In this document: piece after piece, positions 1 through 7,343 of the stretch
Layout: every line of letters begins with the position of its first letter
Numbering within the stretch: position 1 is the stretch's first letter
Origin: Streptomyces spinoverrucosus
GTDB lineage: Bacteria > Actinomycetota > Actinomycetes > Streptomycetales > Streptomycetaceae
DNA length: 64,000 nucleotides
NCBI RefSeq assembly: GCF_015712165.1
Contig: NZ_JADPZX010000001.1
Location: forward strand, 7,335,501 to 7,399,500
Direction: 5' to 3'
Position numbers and translations under genes: made by a program
Notes under the pieces: model-generated
The model's input: only the letters and a program-made list of their open reading frames with translations
Databases searched by the model: none
Told to the model about the DNA's origin: nothing

Positions 1-1687
1 CCCCGAGCCGCTGCTCCTGGCCGGCATCCTCGCGGTGCTCGCCTGGTGGCTGCGCGGCCTGCTGGGCGGTGTCCTGGCCTTCGCCGGTTTCGCCCTGATC
101 GACTCGCTCGATCTGTGGGACCGGGCGATGTCGACCCTGTCCCTGGTGATCGTCGCGACCGTGATCGCCCTGGTGATCTCCATCCCGCTGGGCATCTGGG
201 CCGCCCGCTCCAAGACCGTCAGCGCGCTCGTCCGGCCGGTCCTGGACCTGCTCCAGACGATGCCGTCGATGGTCCTGCTGATCCCGGCGATCCTGTTCTT
301 CGGCATGGGCGTCCCGGCCGGTGTGATCGCCACGCTGATCTTCGCGCTCGCGCCCGGCGTCCGGATGACCGAGCTGGGCATCCGTCAGGTCGACGCCGAA
401 CTCGTCGAGGCCGCCGAGGCGTTCGGCACCACGCCGCGCGACACCCTGCTGCGCGTGCAGCTGCCGCTCGCCCTGCCGACCATCATGGCGGGCATCAACC
501 AGGTCATCATGCTCGGCCTGTCGATGGTCGTCATCGCCGGCATGGTCGGCACCGGCGGTCTCGGCGGCGCCGTCAACGAGGCGATCGGCCAGCTCGACAT
601 CGGCCTCGGCTTCGAGGCGGGCCTCGGCATCGTCGTCCTCGCCATCTACCTGGACCGCATCACCGGCGCCCTCGGCGAGCAGATCTCCCCGCTCGGCCGC
701 CGCGCCGCCGCCCGGGCCCGCGCCGCGGGCGCACGCCGGGTGTGGAACTACCGTCCCCGCCCGGTCGTCGCGGTCGTCGGCGCGGTCGTCCTGGCCCTGG
801 TCGCGGGCGGCATGGGCGTCTTCGGCTCGTCCACGGGCACCGCCGAGGCCTCCGCCACCAACGTCGGCAAGGGCAAGGAGATCAAGCTCGGCTACATCCC
901 CTGGGACGAGGGCATCGCCTCGACGTACCTGTGGAAGGAGATCCTGGAGCAGCGCGGCTTCGACGTCACCACCACGCAGTACGCCGCCGGCCCGCTCTAC
1001 ACCGGCCTCGCCACCGGCCAGATCGACTTCCAGACCGACTCCTGGCTGCCGACCACGCACGCCGAGTACTGGAAGAAGTACGGCGCGCAGCTCGACGACC
1101 TCGGCTCGTGGTACGGCCCGACCTCCCTGGAGCTGACCGTCCCGTCGTACATGGAGGACGTGAACTCCCTGGAGGACCTGAAGAACCACGCCTCCGACCT
1201 CGACGGCAAGATCGTCGGCATCGAGCCGAGCGCCGGAATGATGGGCATGCTCAAGGACAAGGTGCTCAAGGAGTACGGGCTGGAGAACTCGTACCAGGTC
1301 GTGGACGGCTCCACGCCCGCGATGCTCGCCGAGCTCAAGCGGGCGTACGCCAAGAAGCAGCCGATCGTCGTCACGCTCTGGTCGCCGCACTGGGCGTACA
1401 GCGACTACGACCTGAAGAAGCTCAAGGACCCCAAGGGCGCCTGGGGCAAGGGCGACGGTGTGCACACGCTCTCCCGCAAGGGCTTCGCCGAGGACAACCC
1501 CGAGGTCGGTGAGTGGCTGCGGAACTTCTCCATGACGGAGGGGCAGCTCACCGGTCTGGAGGCGCAGATCCAGAAGGCCGGCAAGGGCAAGGAGCAGGAC
1601 GCCGTGCGCACCTGGCTCAAGCAGTACCCCGGGCTGGTCGACGAGTGGGCTCCGGTGGGCGAGGGGCAGAGCCAGGCGGCCGGGTGA
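1..1687 (+). CDS. Glycine betaine/proline ABC transporter, permease fused to substrate-binding domain (5' partial)
   Basis: The reading frame is open from the first bases, so the gene starts upstream of the window. The N-terminal part is an OpuA/ProW-type permease with several hydrophobic helices and an EAA-like loop (EAAEAFGTTPRD, near base 410) that contacts the ATPase. After a further transmembrane stretch (about bases 755-830) comes a ProX-like ligand domain, starting near base 880. It carries tryptophans in IPWDEG, DSWLP and LWSPHW that would form the aromatic cage for a quaternary amine. Permease-binding protein fusions are known in the OpuA class. The protein would import compatible solutes such as glycine betaine during osmotic stress. 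The partner ATPase is expected just upstream, outside the window. A strong hairpin follows the stop. Family assignment is firm; the exact substrate is inferred. Confidence 0.93.
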   Translation, partial: PEPLLLAGILAVLAWWLRGLLGGVLAFAGFALIDSLDLWDRAMSTLSLVIVATVIALVISIPLGIWAARSKTVSALVRPVLDLLQTMPSMVLLIPAILFFGMGVPAGVIATLIFALAPGVRMTELGIRQVDAELVEAAEAFGTTPRDTLLRVQLPLALPTIMAGINQVIMLGLSMVVIAGMVGTGGLGGAVNEAIGQLDIGLGFEAGLGIVVLAIYLDRITGALGEQISPLGRRAAARARAAGARRVWNYRPRPVVAVVGAVVLALVAGGMGVFGSSTGTAEASATNVGKGKEIKLGYIPWDEGIASTYLWKEILEQRGFDVTTTQYAAGPLYTGLATGQIDFQTDSWLPTTHAEYWKKYGAQLDDLGSWYGPTSLELTVPSYMEDVNSLEDLKNHASDLDGKIVGIEPSAGMMGMLKDKVLKEYGLENSYQVVDGSTPAMLAELKRAYAKKQPIVVTLWSPHWAYSDYDLKKLKDPKGAWGKGDGVHTLSRKGFAEDNPEVGEWLRNFSMTEGQLTGLEAQIQKAGKGKEQDAVRTWLKQYPGLVDEWAPVGEGQSQAAG

Positions 1688-2267
1688 CCTGACCGGCCCG
1701 GCCGCCGGGGTGAGGGGTGGGCAGCGGCGTACACACGCGCGGGTGTGTACGGCTGCGCCCACCCCTCGTGGCATTGCGGCCACCTCCCGATGCACCGTCC
1801 GTACGAAAAGGATCCGGACAACCACGCAGCGCTACGCCACCACCAGAACCCGGACATCAACTTCGCGGAACGCACCCCCACTTGCGCGGCGCCCGACCAC
1901 CTGGTCGGCTGGGGCCGCGCGGTGGGAACATCGGGCGCCGCTCGCGCATTGAACCGAACAGCGAGAGGCTCGTACTGATCGATGGTCAGGGTCGCGGGCA
2001 AATTGGCGCGACCCACGGCCGAGGAGGTTTCCGGCCCGCTGTTCAGGCCGTTCGCCCCGAAGGAGGAGTCCGCGGCCGGGACCGCCGGGAGGCTGATCCG
2101 GTGGCGCGAACTGTGAGGTCGCGGGCCACGCTGGGTGACGGTGATGTGACGGGCGCATGAAACGGTTTGCCGAACATGCGTAGGGTGCAGAGAACTCATC
2201 AGAAAGGAGTGCGCCCGGACAGCGGCGTACGAGGACCGACCGACGAGCGAAGGAGGGAGCCGGAGCG
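1688..2267. other. 580 bp intergenic region, no convincing gene
   Basis: Apart from the hairpin at 1712-1767 I see no gene with a ribosome binding site and clear Streptomyces codon bias. The 77-codon frame at 1745-1978 has only moderate third-position GC and no Shine-Dalgarno, so I leave it out. The last 100 bases probably hold the promoter of the XRE-cupin gene; a TAGGGT at about 2180 is a possible -10 element. Confidence 0.5.
1712..1767 (+). terminator. Long hairpin after the betaine transporter gene
   Basis: Two arms, GAGGGGTGGGC and GCCCACCCCTC, pair perfectly. Inside them GTACACAC pairs with GTGTGTAC, with a small internal mismatch between the two stems. It lies 25 bp after the stop codon and has no T-tract, as is common for Streptomyces terminators. 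Confidence 0.7.
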
Positions 2268-2834
2268 ATGGGCGACCACAAAGAGCAGCCCCTTCGGGTG
2301 GGCGCGGCCGTGCGGCGCCGCCGTCGCGCCCTGGAGCTCACCCTCGCCGTCGTGGCCGAGCGCAGCGGCCTGTCGGTCCCGTTCCTGAGCCAGGTCGAGA
2401 ACGACCGCGCACGGCCCAGCCAGACCTCCCTGGAGAAGGTCGCCGACGCCCTGCGCACCACGGCCGTCGAACTCCTCGCCGCCGCCGACCCGGCGTGCAG
2501 CGTCGACGTGGTGCGCGCCGACACCGCCGAGCCGGGCCCGACCCCGCAGGTGCGGTCCCTGGTACGCGGTCACCACCAGATGCACGCCTCGGAGTTCGTC
2601 GGCGACCACGAGGCGGGCCGTGAAATCCAGTACCGCAACGACCAGTTGATGTACGTCGCGGACGGCGCCGTCGAGATCGAGGCGGAGGGCCGCGCCTACC
2701 GCCTGGGCCGCGGCGACACGCTGTACCTCACGGGCGGCGTCCGGCACCGCTGGCGGGCGACCGTGCCGGACACGCGCGTGATCGTGGTGGCCGTCGCCGA
2801 GCACATCGAGGCCGTTCAGGACCGGCACCGCTAG
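2268..2834 (+). CDS. XRE-family transcriptional regulator with C-terminal cupin
   Basis: A 188-residue cytoplasmic regulator. Residues about 10-66 form an XRE/HTH_3 DNA-binding domain (RRRRRALELTLAVVAERSGL then SVPFLSQVENDRARPSQTSL). The C-terminal half (about 105-180) is a small cupin barrel that normally senses a ligand; it includes DQLMYVADGAVEIEAEGR and GDTLYLTGGVRHRWR. ATG 2268 follows a purine-rich AGGAGGGAG. Two bases separate its stop from the next start, so it is probably co-transcribed with the metal-receptor-like gene. Members of this family control amine, amino-acid and polyamine catabolism; the ligand here is unknown. Confidence 0.88.
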   Translation: MGDHKEQPLRVGAAVRRRRRALELTLAVVAERSGLSVPFLSQVENDRARPSQTSLEKVADALRTTAVELLAAADPACSVDVVRADTAEPGPTPQVRSLVRGHHQMHASEFVGDHEAGREIQYRNDQLMYVADGAVEIEAEGRAYRLGRGDTLYLTGGVRHRWRATVPDTRVIVVAVAEHIEAVQDRHR

Positions 2835-2836
2835 CC

Positions 2837-3556
2837 GTGCGCGTCGTGTCGCTGGTGCCCTCGCTCACGGAGGCCGTGGCGGTGTCCGCCCCCGGCGTCC
2901 TGGTCGGCGCCACGGACTGGTGCACCCATCCGGCGGACCTCGACGTCACCCGCGTCGGTGGCACCAAGAACCCCAAGGTCGACCGGGTCCTCGCGCTCGC
3001 CCCCGACCTGGTGATCGCCAACGAGGAGGAGAACCGCGCCCCCGACCTCGACGCCCTGCGCACGGCCGGCGTCGAGGTGCTGGTGACCGAGGTACGCGAC
3101 GTGCCGCGGGCCTTCCGGGAGCTGGCGCGCGTGCTGGACGCCTGCGGGGCGGATCCGCGCCCGGCGTGGCTGCGGGACGCCGAGGCGGCCTGGGCGCGGC
3201 CACCCGTCCTGGACCCGCGCAGAACGGCCGTCGTGCCGATCTGGCGGCGGCCCTGGATGGTGCTGGGCCGCGACACCTTCGCGGGCGACGTCCTGGCCCG
3301 CCTCGGCGTCGACCACCGCTACGCCGGCCACCCGGACCGCTACCCGAGGATCCCGCTCGACGAACTGCGCGCCGCCGCCCCCGACGTGGTCGTCCTGCCG
3401 GACGAGCCCTACCGCTTCTCCGCCGGCGACGGCCCGGAGTCCTTCGAGGGGCTGCCCTGCGCGCTGGTCAGCGGCCGGCACCTGACGTGGTACGGACCGT
3501 CACTGGCCGAGGCGCCAGGGGTGCTGGCCGAGGCCCTGCGAGCAGCTCTCCGCTGA
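2837..3556 (+). CDS. Soluble helical-backbone metal/cobalamin receptor-like protein (BtuF/PF01497 type)
   Basis: 239 residues resembling the class III periplasmic binding proteins that bind cobalamin or ferric siderophores (start RVVSLVPSLTEAVA, then the KVDRVLALAPDLVIANEEEN region and PRIPLDELRAAAPDVVVLPDEPY). There is no signal peptide or lipobox, and no transport ATPase or permease next to it, so it probably acts in the cytoplasm. GTG 2837 lies 2 bp after the regulator stop, which suggests translational coupling. The 3' end overlaps the convergent TDT transporter gene by 89 bp. The ligand is not established; some annotations call such proteins cobalamin-binding. Confidence 0.85.
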   Translation: MRVVSLVPSLTEAVAVSAPGVLVGATDWCTHPADLDVTRVGGTKNPKVDRVLALAPDLVIANEEENRAPDLDALRTAGVEVLVTEVRDVPRAFRELARVLDACGADPRPAWLRDAEAAWARPPVLDPRRTAVVPIWRRPWMVLGRDTFAGDVLARLGVDHRYAGHPDRYPRIPLDELRAAAPDVVVLPDEPYRFSAGDGPESFEGLPCALVSGRHLTWYGPSLAEAPGVLAEALRAALR

Positions 3557-4607
3557 GCAGCCCGCGCGCCGTCCGTACGGCGACGACGGCCCAGGCGGCC
3601 ACCAGGACGCCGTACAGGCCGATGGCGAGCCAGTCGAAGGCCACGAGTCCGGTGTGCCGTCCCAGGGCCTCGGCGCCGGTCACGCAGGTGCCGACGGGGA
3701 AGGTGAACGCCCACCACGTCATCGCGAAGCCCATCCCTTGGCGACGGGCCCTGAGCACCAGCGCGGTCGCCAGCGTGAACCACAGCAGCGCGAAGCCCAT
3801 CACGGGCACCCCGTACACCACGACGAGGAGGCTCTCGCCGTAGGGCGCCGCGTCCGCGACATTGCCGACCGCCGTCGTGGACTGCCCCAGCGGGCCCAGC
3901 ACCAGGAACAGCGTCGGGGTGAGGGCGAGCGGCAGCGGCCCCGCGGTGAGCAGGCGGGCGAAGAGCACCGGCAGCAGGAGCAGGGTGGCGACCAGACTCA
4001 GGCCGAACAGCGCCACGCAGGCGAGCAGCAGCGTCTCCCGGGCCTGCCCGGGCGGCAGGTACGGCACGAGGAGCGGCCCGAGGGCCGCGGACACCATCGG
4101 CGCCACCAGCGGCAGCAGCCAGACGGGAGTGGCCTGCCGTGGCTCCGGCCGGTGGTGTACGGCCATCAGGTACGGGACGGCGACGGCGGCCGCCAGCCCG
4201 ACGGCCGTACCGGCCGTGAACAGCACGGCGTCGAGCGCCACCGCCGCCTCGATGCCGATCCAGTCCCGCCCGACGGTGATCGTGCCGCCGCCGACGGCCA
4301 GCAGGGCCATGGCCAGGCAGCCGTAGAAGGGGGCCGTCGCCGGGTCCAGGAGGTGGGCGCGCGCCTGGTCGCGGTGGTGGGTCCAGTGCAGGGCACGCGC
4401 GGCCAGCAGAACCGCCAGGAGGGCCAGGGACAGGGCCCAGACGGCGGTGCAGGCGGTGCGCAGGCCCGGGACATGCACGGGGAGCGCGGCGCCGGCGGTG
4501 GCGACGACGGCGGTGCCCATGACGGAGGCGTACCAGTTCGGTCCGAGGTGACGGACGGCGAGAACACGCCGGGTGGGGCGTGACACGGGGTGGGCGGCGG
4601 TGACCAT
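3468..4607 (-). CDS. TDT family (SLAC1/TehA-type) transporter
   Basis: 379 residues with about ten hydrophobic helices, typical of the tellurite-resistance/dicarboxylate transporter family (PF03595). The fold starts with LGPNWYASVMGTAVVATAGA, a characteristic first helix, and later includes MTWWAFTFPVGTCVTG. Such proteins are integral-membrane channels or carriers for anions such as C4-dicarboxylates, sulfite or nitrate. ATG at 4607 (MVTAAHPVSRP) begins just before the first helix; the frame stays open upstream, but that stretch is antisense to the LysR gene. The divergent LysR regulator 70 bp away is its likely controller. The 3' end runs 89 bp into the end of the convergent receptor-like gene. 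Confidence 0.88.
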   Translation of the reverse strand: MVTAAHPVSRPTRRVLAVRHLGPNWYASVMGTAVVATAGAALPVHVPGLRTACTAVWALSLALLAVLLAARALHWTHHRDQARAHLLDPATAPFYGCLAMALLAVGGGTITVGRDWIGIEAAVALDAVLFTAGTAVGLAAAVAVPYLMAVHHRPEPRQATPVWLLPLVAPMVSAALGPLLVPYLPPGQARETLLLACVALFGLSLVATLLLLPVLFARLLTAGPLPLALTPTLFLVLGPLGQSTTAVGNVADAAPYGESLLVVVYGVPVMGFALLWFTLATALVLRARRQGMGFAMTWWAFTFPVGTCVTGAEALGRHTGLVAFDWLAIGLYGVLVAAWAVVAVRTARGLLSGELLAGPRPAPLAPRPVTVRTTSGAGR

Positions 4608-4641
4608 GGGCTCACCGTCCCGCCGGTTCGAGGCCGTCGCC

Positions 4642-4656
4642 AGAGACCACGTCTCT
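4642..4656. promoter_or_regulatory. Inverted repeat, candidate LysR operator
   Basis: AGAGAC-CAC-GTCTCT is a perfect 15 bp palindrome centred in the 70 bp between the divergent TDT transporter and LysR genes. Its position fits autoregulation and control of the transporter. No experimental support is visible in sequence. Confidence 0.5.
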
Positions 4657-4677
4657 ATGGGGGCATAAGGTGGGGTT

Positions 4678-5631
4678 ATGAGCAGGTCGGAGGGACAGGA
4701 GAACGGGCGGACGTCCCCGGGGGCGGGTTCGCTGGCACACCGGGTGCCGGATCTCGGGGCGCTGGAGCTGCTGCTGGCCGTGGCGCGGCTGGGGAGTCTC
4801 GGCGCGGCGGCCCGGGAGGTCGGCATCACCCAGCCGGCGGCGAGCAGCCGGATCCGTTCCATGGAACGGCAGTTGGGGGTGGCGCTGGTGGACCGCTCGC
4901 CGCGCGGCTCCCGGCTGACCGACACCGGGGTGCTGGTGACGGACTGGGCGCGGCGGGTCGTGGAGGCGGCCGAGGCCTTCGACGTGGGGGCGCAGGCGCT
5001 GCGGGACCGGCGGGACTCGCGGCTGCGGGTCGCGGCGAGCATGACCATCGCCGAGTACCTGCTGCCGGGCTGGCTGCTGGCGCTGCGCGCGGGGCGACCC
5101 GACACGGCGGTGTCGCTGCTCGCGGGCAACTCGGCCGCCGTCGCCGAGCGGCTGCTGTCCGACGAGGCCGACCTGGGCTTCGTGGAGGGGCTGACGGTCC
5201 CGACGGGACTGGACTCGGTGGTCGTCGCCCACGACCACCTCGTCGTCGTGACGGCACCCGGCCACCCCTGGGCCCGTCGGCGCCGCCCGCTGTCGGCGGA
5301 CGAACTGGCGGCGACCCCGCTGGTCCTGCGCGAGACGGGCTCGGGCACCCGCCAGGTCCTGGACGCGGCGCTCGGCGGCCTCGCCCGCCCCCTGATCGAG
5401 CTGTCCTCGACCACGGCCGTGAAGGCGTCGGCGGTCGGGGGAGCGGGCCCGGCGGTGCTCAGCGAACTGGCGGTGGGCGAGGAACTGGCGACCCGGCGCC
5501 TGGTGAGCGTCCCCGTGGACGGCGTACGCCTGCGACGCGACCTGCGAGCGGTGTGGCGCACGGGGCATCGGCCGGCGGGGCCGGCGAGGGAGCTGCTGGG
5601 ATTGACGCGAAAATCTCCCAAGGGGAGATGA
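4678..5631 (+). CDS. LysR-family transcriptional regulator
   Basis: 317 residues. The winged HTH (about residues 22-80) reads LELLLAVARLGSLGAAAREV followed by GITQPAASSRIRSMERQLG, a canonical LysR helix-turn-helix. The remainder is the periplasmic-binding-protein-like effector domain (about 105-300). ATG 4678 has an upstream AAGGTGGGG. The gene is divergent from the TDT transporter and probably regulates it in response to an organic or inorganic anion. The last codons (LTRKSPKGR) fall in a palindromic, repeat-like 3' sequence, so the C-terminus may be variable among strains. Confidence 0.92.
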   Translation: MSRSEGQENGRTSPGAGSLAHRVPDLGALELLLAVARLGSLGAAAREVGITQPAASSRIRSMERQLGVALVDRSPRGSRLTDTGVLVTDWARRVVEAAEAFDVGAQALRDRRDSRLRVAASMTIAEYLLPGWLLALRAGRPDTAVSLLAGNSAAVAERLLSDEADLGFVEGLTVPTGLDSVVVAHDHLVVVTAPGHPWARRRRPLSADELAATPLVLRETGSGTRQVLDAALGGLARPLIELSSTTAVKASAVGGAGPAVLSELAVGEELATRRLVSVPVDGVRLRRDLRAVWRTGHRPAGPARELLGLTRKSPKGR

Positions 5632-5702
5632 ACGCCCCCAAGGGGCGCGAGGCCTTATTTGATACGCGGCTCCGCCGCGTGGGCGCGACCAGCCACCGAA
5701 TG
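5612..5702. repeat. Dispersed 3'-flank repeat, variant A, with hairpins
   Basis: After the LysR gene come three short palindromes: ATCTCC/GGAGAT, GCCCC/GGGGC and ACGCGG-CTC-CGCCGCGT. They are followed by GCGCGACCAGCCAC. The same arrangement, reversed, lies after pheT at about 26,345-26,407. It probably ends transcription between LysR and the convergent hydrolase gene. Confidence 0.6.
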
Positions 5703-5753
5703 GCCGCACCCGCCATTCCACAGAAGCAGCCGAGTTCTCCAGGCGCACCCCAG

Positions 5754-6437
5754 CTACCCGGCAGCCTCCACCAGCCCCCGCATCACCCGCACGTCCTCCC
5801 CCATCTCCGGATGCCACTGCACCCCCAACACCCAGTGCTCTCCCGGCAGTTCAACGGCCTCCACAGTCCCGTCCGCCGCATGCGCCGAGACCACCAGCCC
5901 CGTACCGAGCCGGTCCACGGACTGATGGTGGTACGTCGGCACAGACGTCTCCTCCGGCACGAGACCGGCGTACAAAGTCCCCGGCACCGGCTTGACGGCG
6001 TGACGCCCGAAGACCCCGACCACCTCCGCATGCCCGTCGAGATGCTGCACGAGCGTCCCGCCCAGGGCGACGTTGAGCAACTGCATCCCCCGGCAGATGC
6101 CCAGCAGCGGCACCCGCGCCGCCAACGCCGCGTCGATCAGGGCGAGCTCCCAGGCGTCCCGCTCCCGCGCCGGCGGCCCGGTACGGGCGTCGCGCTCCGC
6201 GCCGTACCGCGCCGGCTCCACATCAGGCCCGCCCGCGATCGCCAGCCCGTCCAACCGGGCCACGGCCGCAGCCGCCCGCTCGGGCACATCCGGTGGCAGC
6301 ATCGCGGCCAGTCCGCCGGCCCGCTGCACCAGCCGCGGATACCCGGCCGGCAGCAGAGCCGCCTCCAGTTCCCACACGCCCCACCGCGTCCTGGCCTCCA
6401 GATACGTACTGACGCCGATCAACGGCCTGTCCGTCAT
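5754..6437 (-). CDS. Class I glutamine-amidotransferase-like gamma-glutamyl hydrolase (PuuD-like, peptidase C26)
   Basis: About 227 residues. The nucleophile elbow LLGICRGMQLLN supplies the catalytic Cys, and VQWHPE supplies the His/Glu pair. The AIAGGPDVEP loop and early ISGVSTYLE-like region (IGVSTYLEART) match PuuD-type enzymes that hydrolyse gamma-glutamyl amides. I choose ATG 6437 because GGGAGG lies 6 bp upstream; ATG 6449 has no such site. In this cluster it probably removes glutamate from the oxidised gamma-glutamylated amine produced by GlnA4 and the dehydrogenases. It is encoded downstream of the GntR gene on the same strand, after a 60 bp gap holding three direct repeats. Confidence 0.88.
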   Translation of the reverse strand: MTDRPLIGVSTYLEARTRWGVWELEAALLPAGYPRLVQRAGGLAAMLPPDVPERAAAAVARLDGLAIAGGPDVEPARYGAERDARTGPPARERDAWELALIDAALAARVPLLGICRGMQLLNVALGGTLVQHLDGHAEVVGVFGRHAVKPVPGTLYAGLVPEETSVPTYHHQSVDRLGTGLVVSAHAADGTVEAVELPGEHWVLGVQWHPEMGEDVRVMRGLVEAAG

Positions 6438-6454
6438 GGGCCCTCCCATCCCGC

Positions 6455-6492
6455 CAATGGCTCACACACTTGCTCACACAATGGCTCACAGG
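6455..6492. repeat. Three 12 bp direct repeats upstream of the hydrolase gene
   Basis: GCTCACA occurs three times at exactly 12 bp spacing (ATGGCTCACACA, CTTGCTCACACA, ATGGCTCACAGG). The array lies 18-55 bp upstream of the chosen start of the hydrolase gene, on the face of the DNA where a regulator could bind. It may be an operator or activator site. Confidence 0.55.
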
Positions 6493-6510
6493 CGAACCTT
6501 TACCAGGCTC

Positions 6511-7245
6511 TCACGTCAGAAATCCCCGCAACAACGCCGCCGTCCCCGCGCAGTGCTCCCGCATGATCTCCCGTGCCCCGTCCGTGTCCCCGTCGAGCAC
6601 CGCCTCCACCAGCGCCGTGTGCTGGCGCTGGGAGTGCTCCAGGTTGCGCACCAGCAGCGGGATGCAGTCCAGCAGGTCGTTCACCGTGGCCCGTACCGCC
6701 GCGTACTGCGCGGTCAGCGTCGGTGAGCCGCACAGTTCGGCCAGCGTGAGATGGAGCAGGGTGTCCAGGCGCCGGTACTCCGCGAGCGGTGCGTCATGGG
6801 TGCGCGCCAGCGCCTCCCGCAGCCGCGCCGCCTGCTCGCCGGTGAGCCCGTGCGCCGCGCACAGGCCGGCCGCGCCCACCTCCAGCACCTCCCGGAAGCG
6901 CAGGACGTCCTCGATGTCGACCCCGGCGACCCGGCGGCGCAGCTCGTCCTGGCCGCCGCCGTCCGCGCGGGGCAGCACGAACGTTCCGCCGTACCGTCCG
7001 CGCCGTGCCTGAACCAGACCCTGGTCCTGGAGCACCTTCAGCACCTCGCGCAGCGTCACCCGGCTGACGCCGAGCCGCTCCGCCAGCTCCCGCTCGGCGG
7101 GCAGCCGCTCACCACCGGGCACCAGGCCGAGCCGCAGCACCTGGAGGATCTGCTCCAGCGCCTCCTCGAAGCCGTTGCCGGCCCGGACCGGCCGCAGCAC
7201 CGGCGTCAGCGGGTCGTCCGCGTCGCTCACCGGATCCACCGACAT
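6511..7245 (-). CDS. FadR-subfamily GntR transcriptional regulator
   Basis: 244 residues. The N-terminal winged HTH (about 20-85) contains RLPAERELAERLGVSRVTLR and then EVLKVLQDQGLVQARRGR, the GntR signature. The C-terminal FCD helical domain (about 105-235) has the Asp/His pattern of a metal or carboxylate pocket ([41 protein letters not shown]). ATG 7245 has AAGGGG about 9 bp upstream; an in-frame TTG exists at 7266. It lies between the hydrolase and glnA4 and is divergent from glnA4, so it is the likely local repressor of the gamma-glutamylation pathway. Confidence 0.9.
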   Translation of the reverse strand: MSVDPVSDADDPLTPVLRPVRAGNGFEEALEQILQVLRLGLVPGGERLPAERELAERLGVSRVTLREVLKVLQDQGLVQARRGRYGGTFVLPRADGGGQDELRRRVAGVDIEDVLRFREVLEVGAAGLCAAHGLTGEQAARLREALARTHDAPLAEYRRLDTLLHLTLAELCGSPTLTAQYAAVRATVNDLLDCIPLLVRNLEHSQRQHTALVEAVLDGDTDGAREIMREHCAGTAALLRGFLT

Positions 7246-7267
7246 CTGGCCGTGCCCCCTTCCCAAG

Positions 7268-7290
7268 CAATGGTTCTCCCCAATACCTTA
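7268..7290. promoter_or_regulatory. Candidate GntR operator/promoter between the regulator gene and glnA4
   Basis: The AATGGTT...AATACCTT stretch is an imperfect inverted repeat and is the only AT-rich part of the 98 bp intergenic region. Its GGT/ACC arms resemble FadR-type sites loosely. Assignment is tentative. Confidence 0.3.
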
Positions 7291-7343
7291 TGTCTCTCGG
7301 CCCGGCCGACACAGCGCGCAGAAGCCCGAAGGAGGCCCTTCCC

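Noticed and set aside
1745..1978. 77-codon frame in the 580 bp intergenic region
   Set aside because: No ribosome binding site or leaderless promoter, intermediate codon bias and no family I recognise.
4612..5817. Long minus-strand frame opposite the LysR gene and upstream of the TDT transporter
   Set aside because: It is antisense to a clear LysR gene, has low-complexity Arg/Pro/Gly composition and no domain; it is an effect of high third-position GC.
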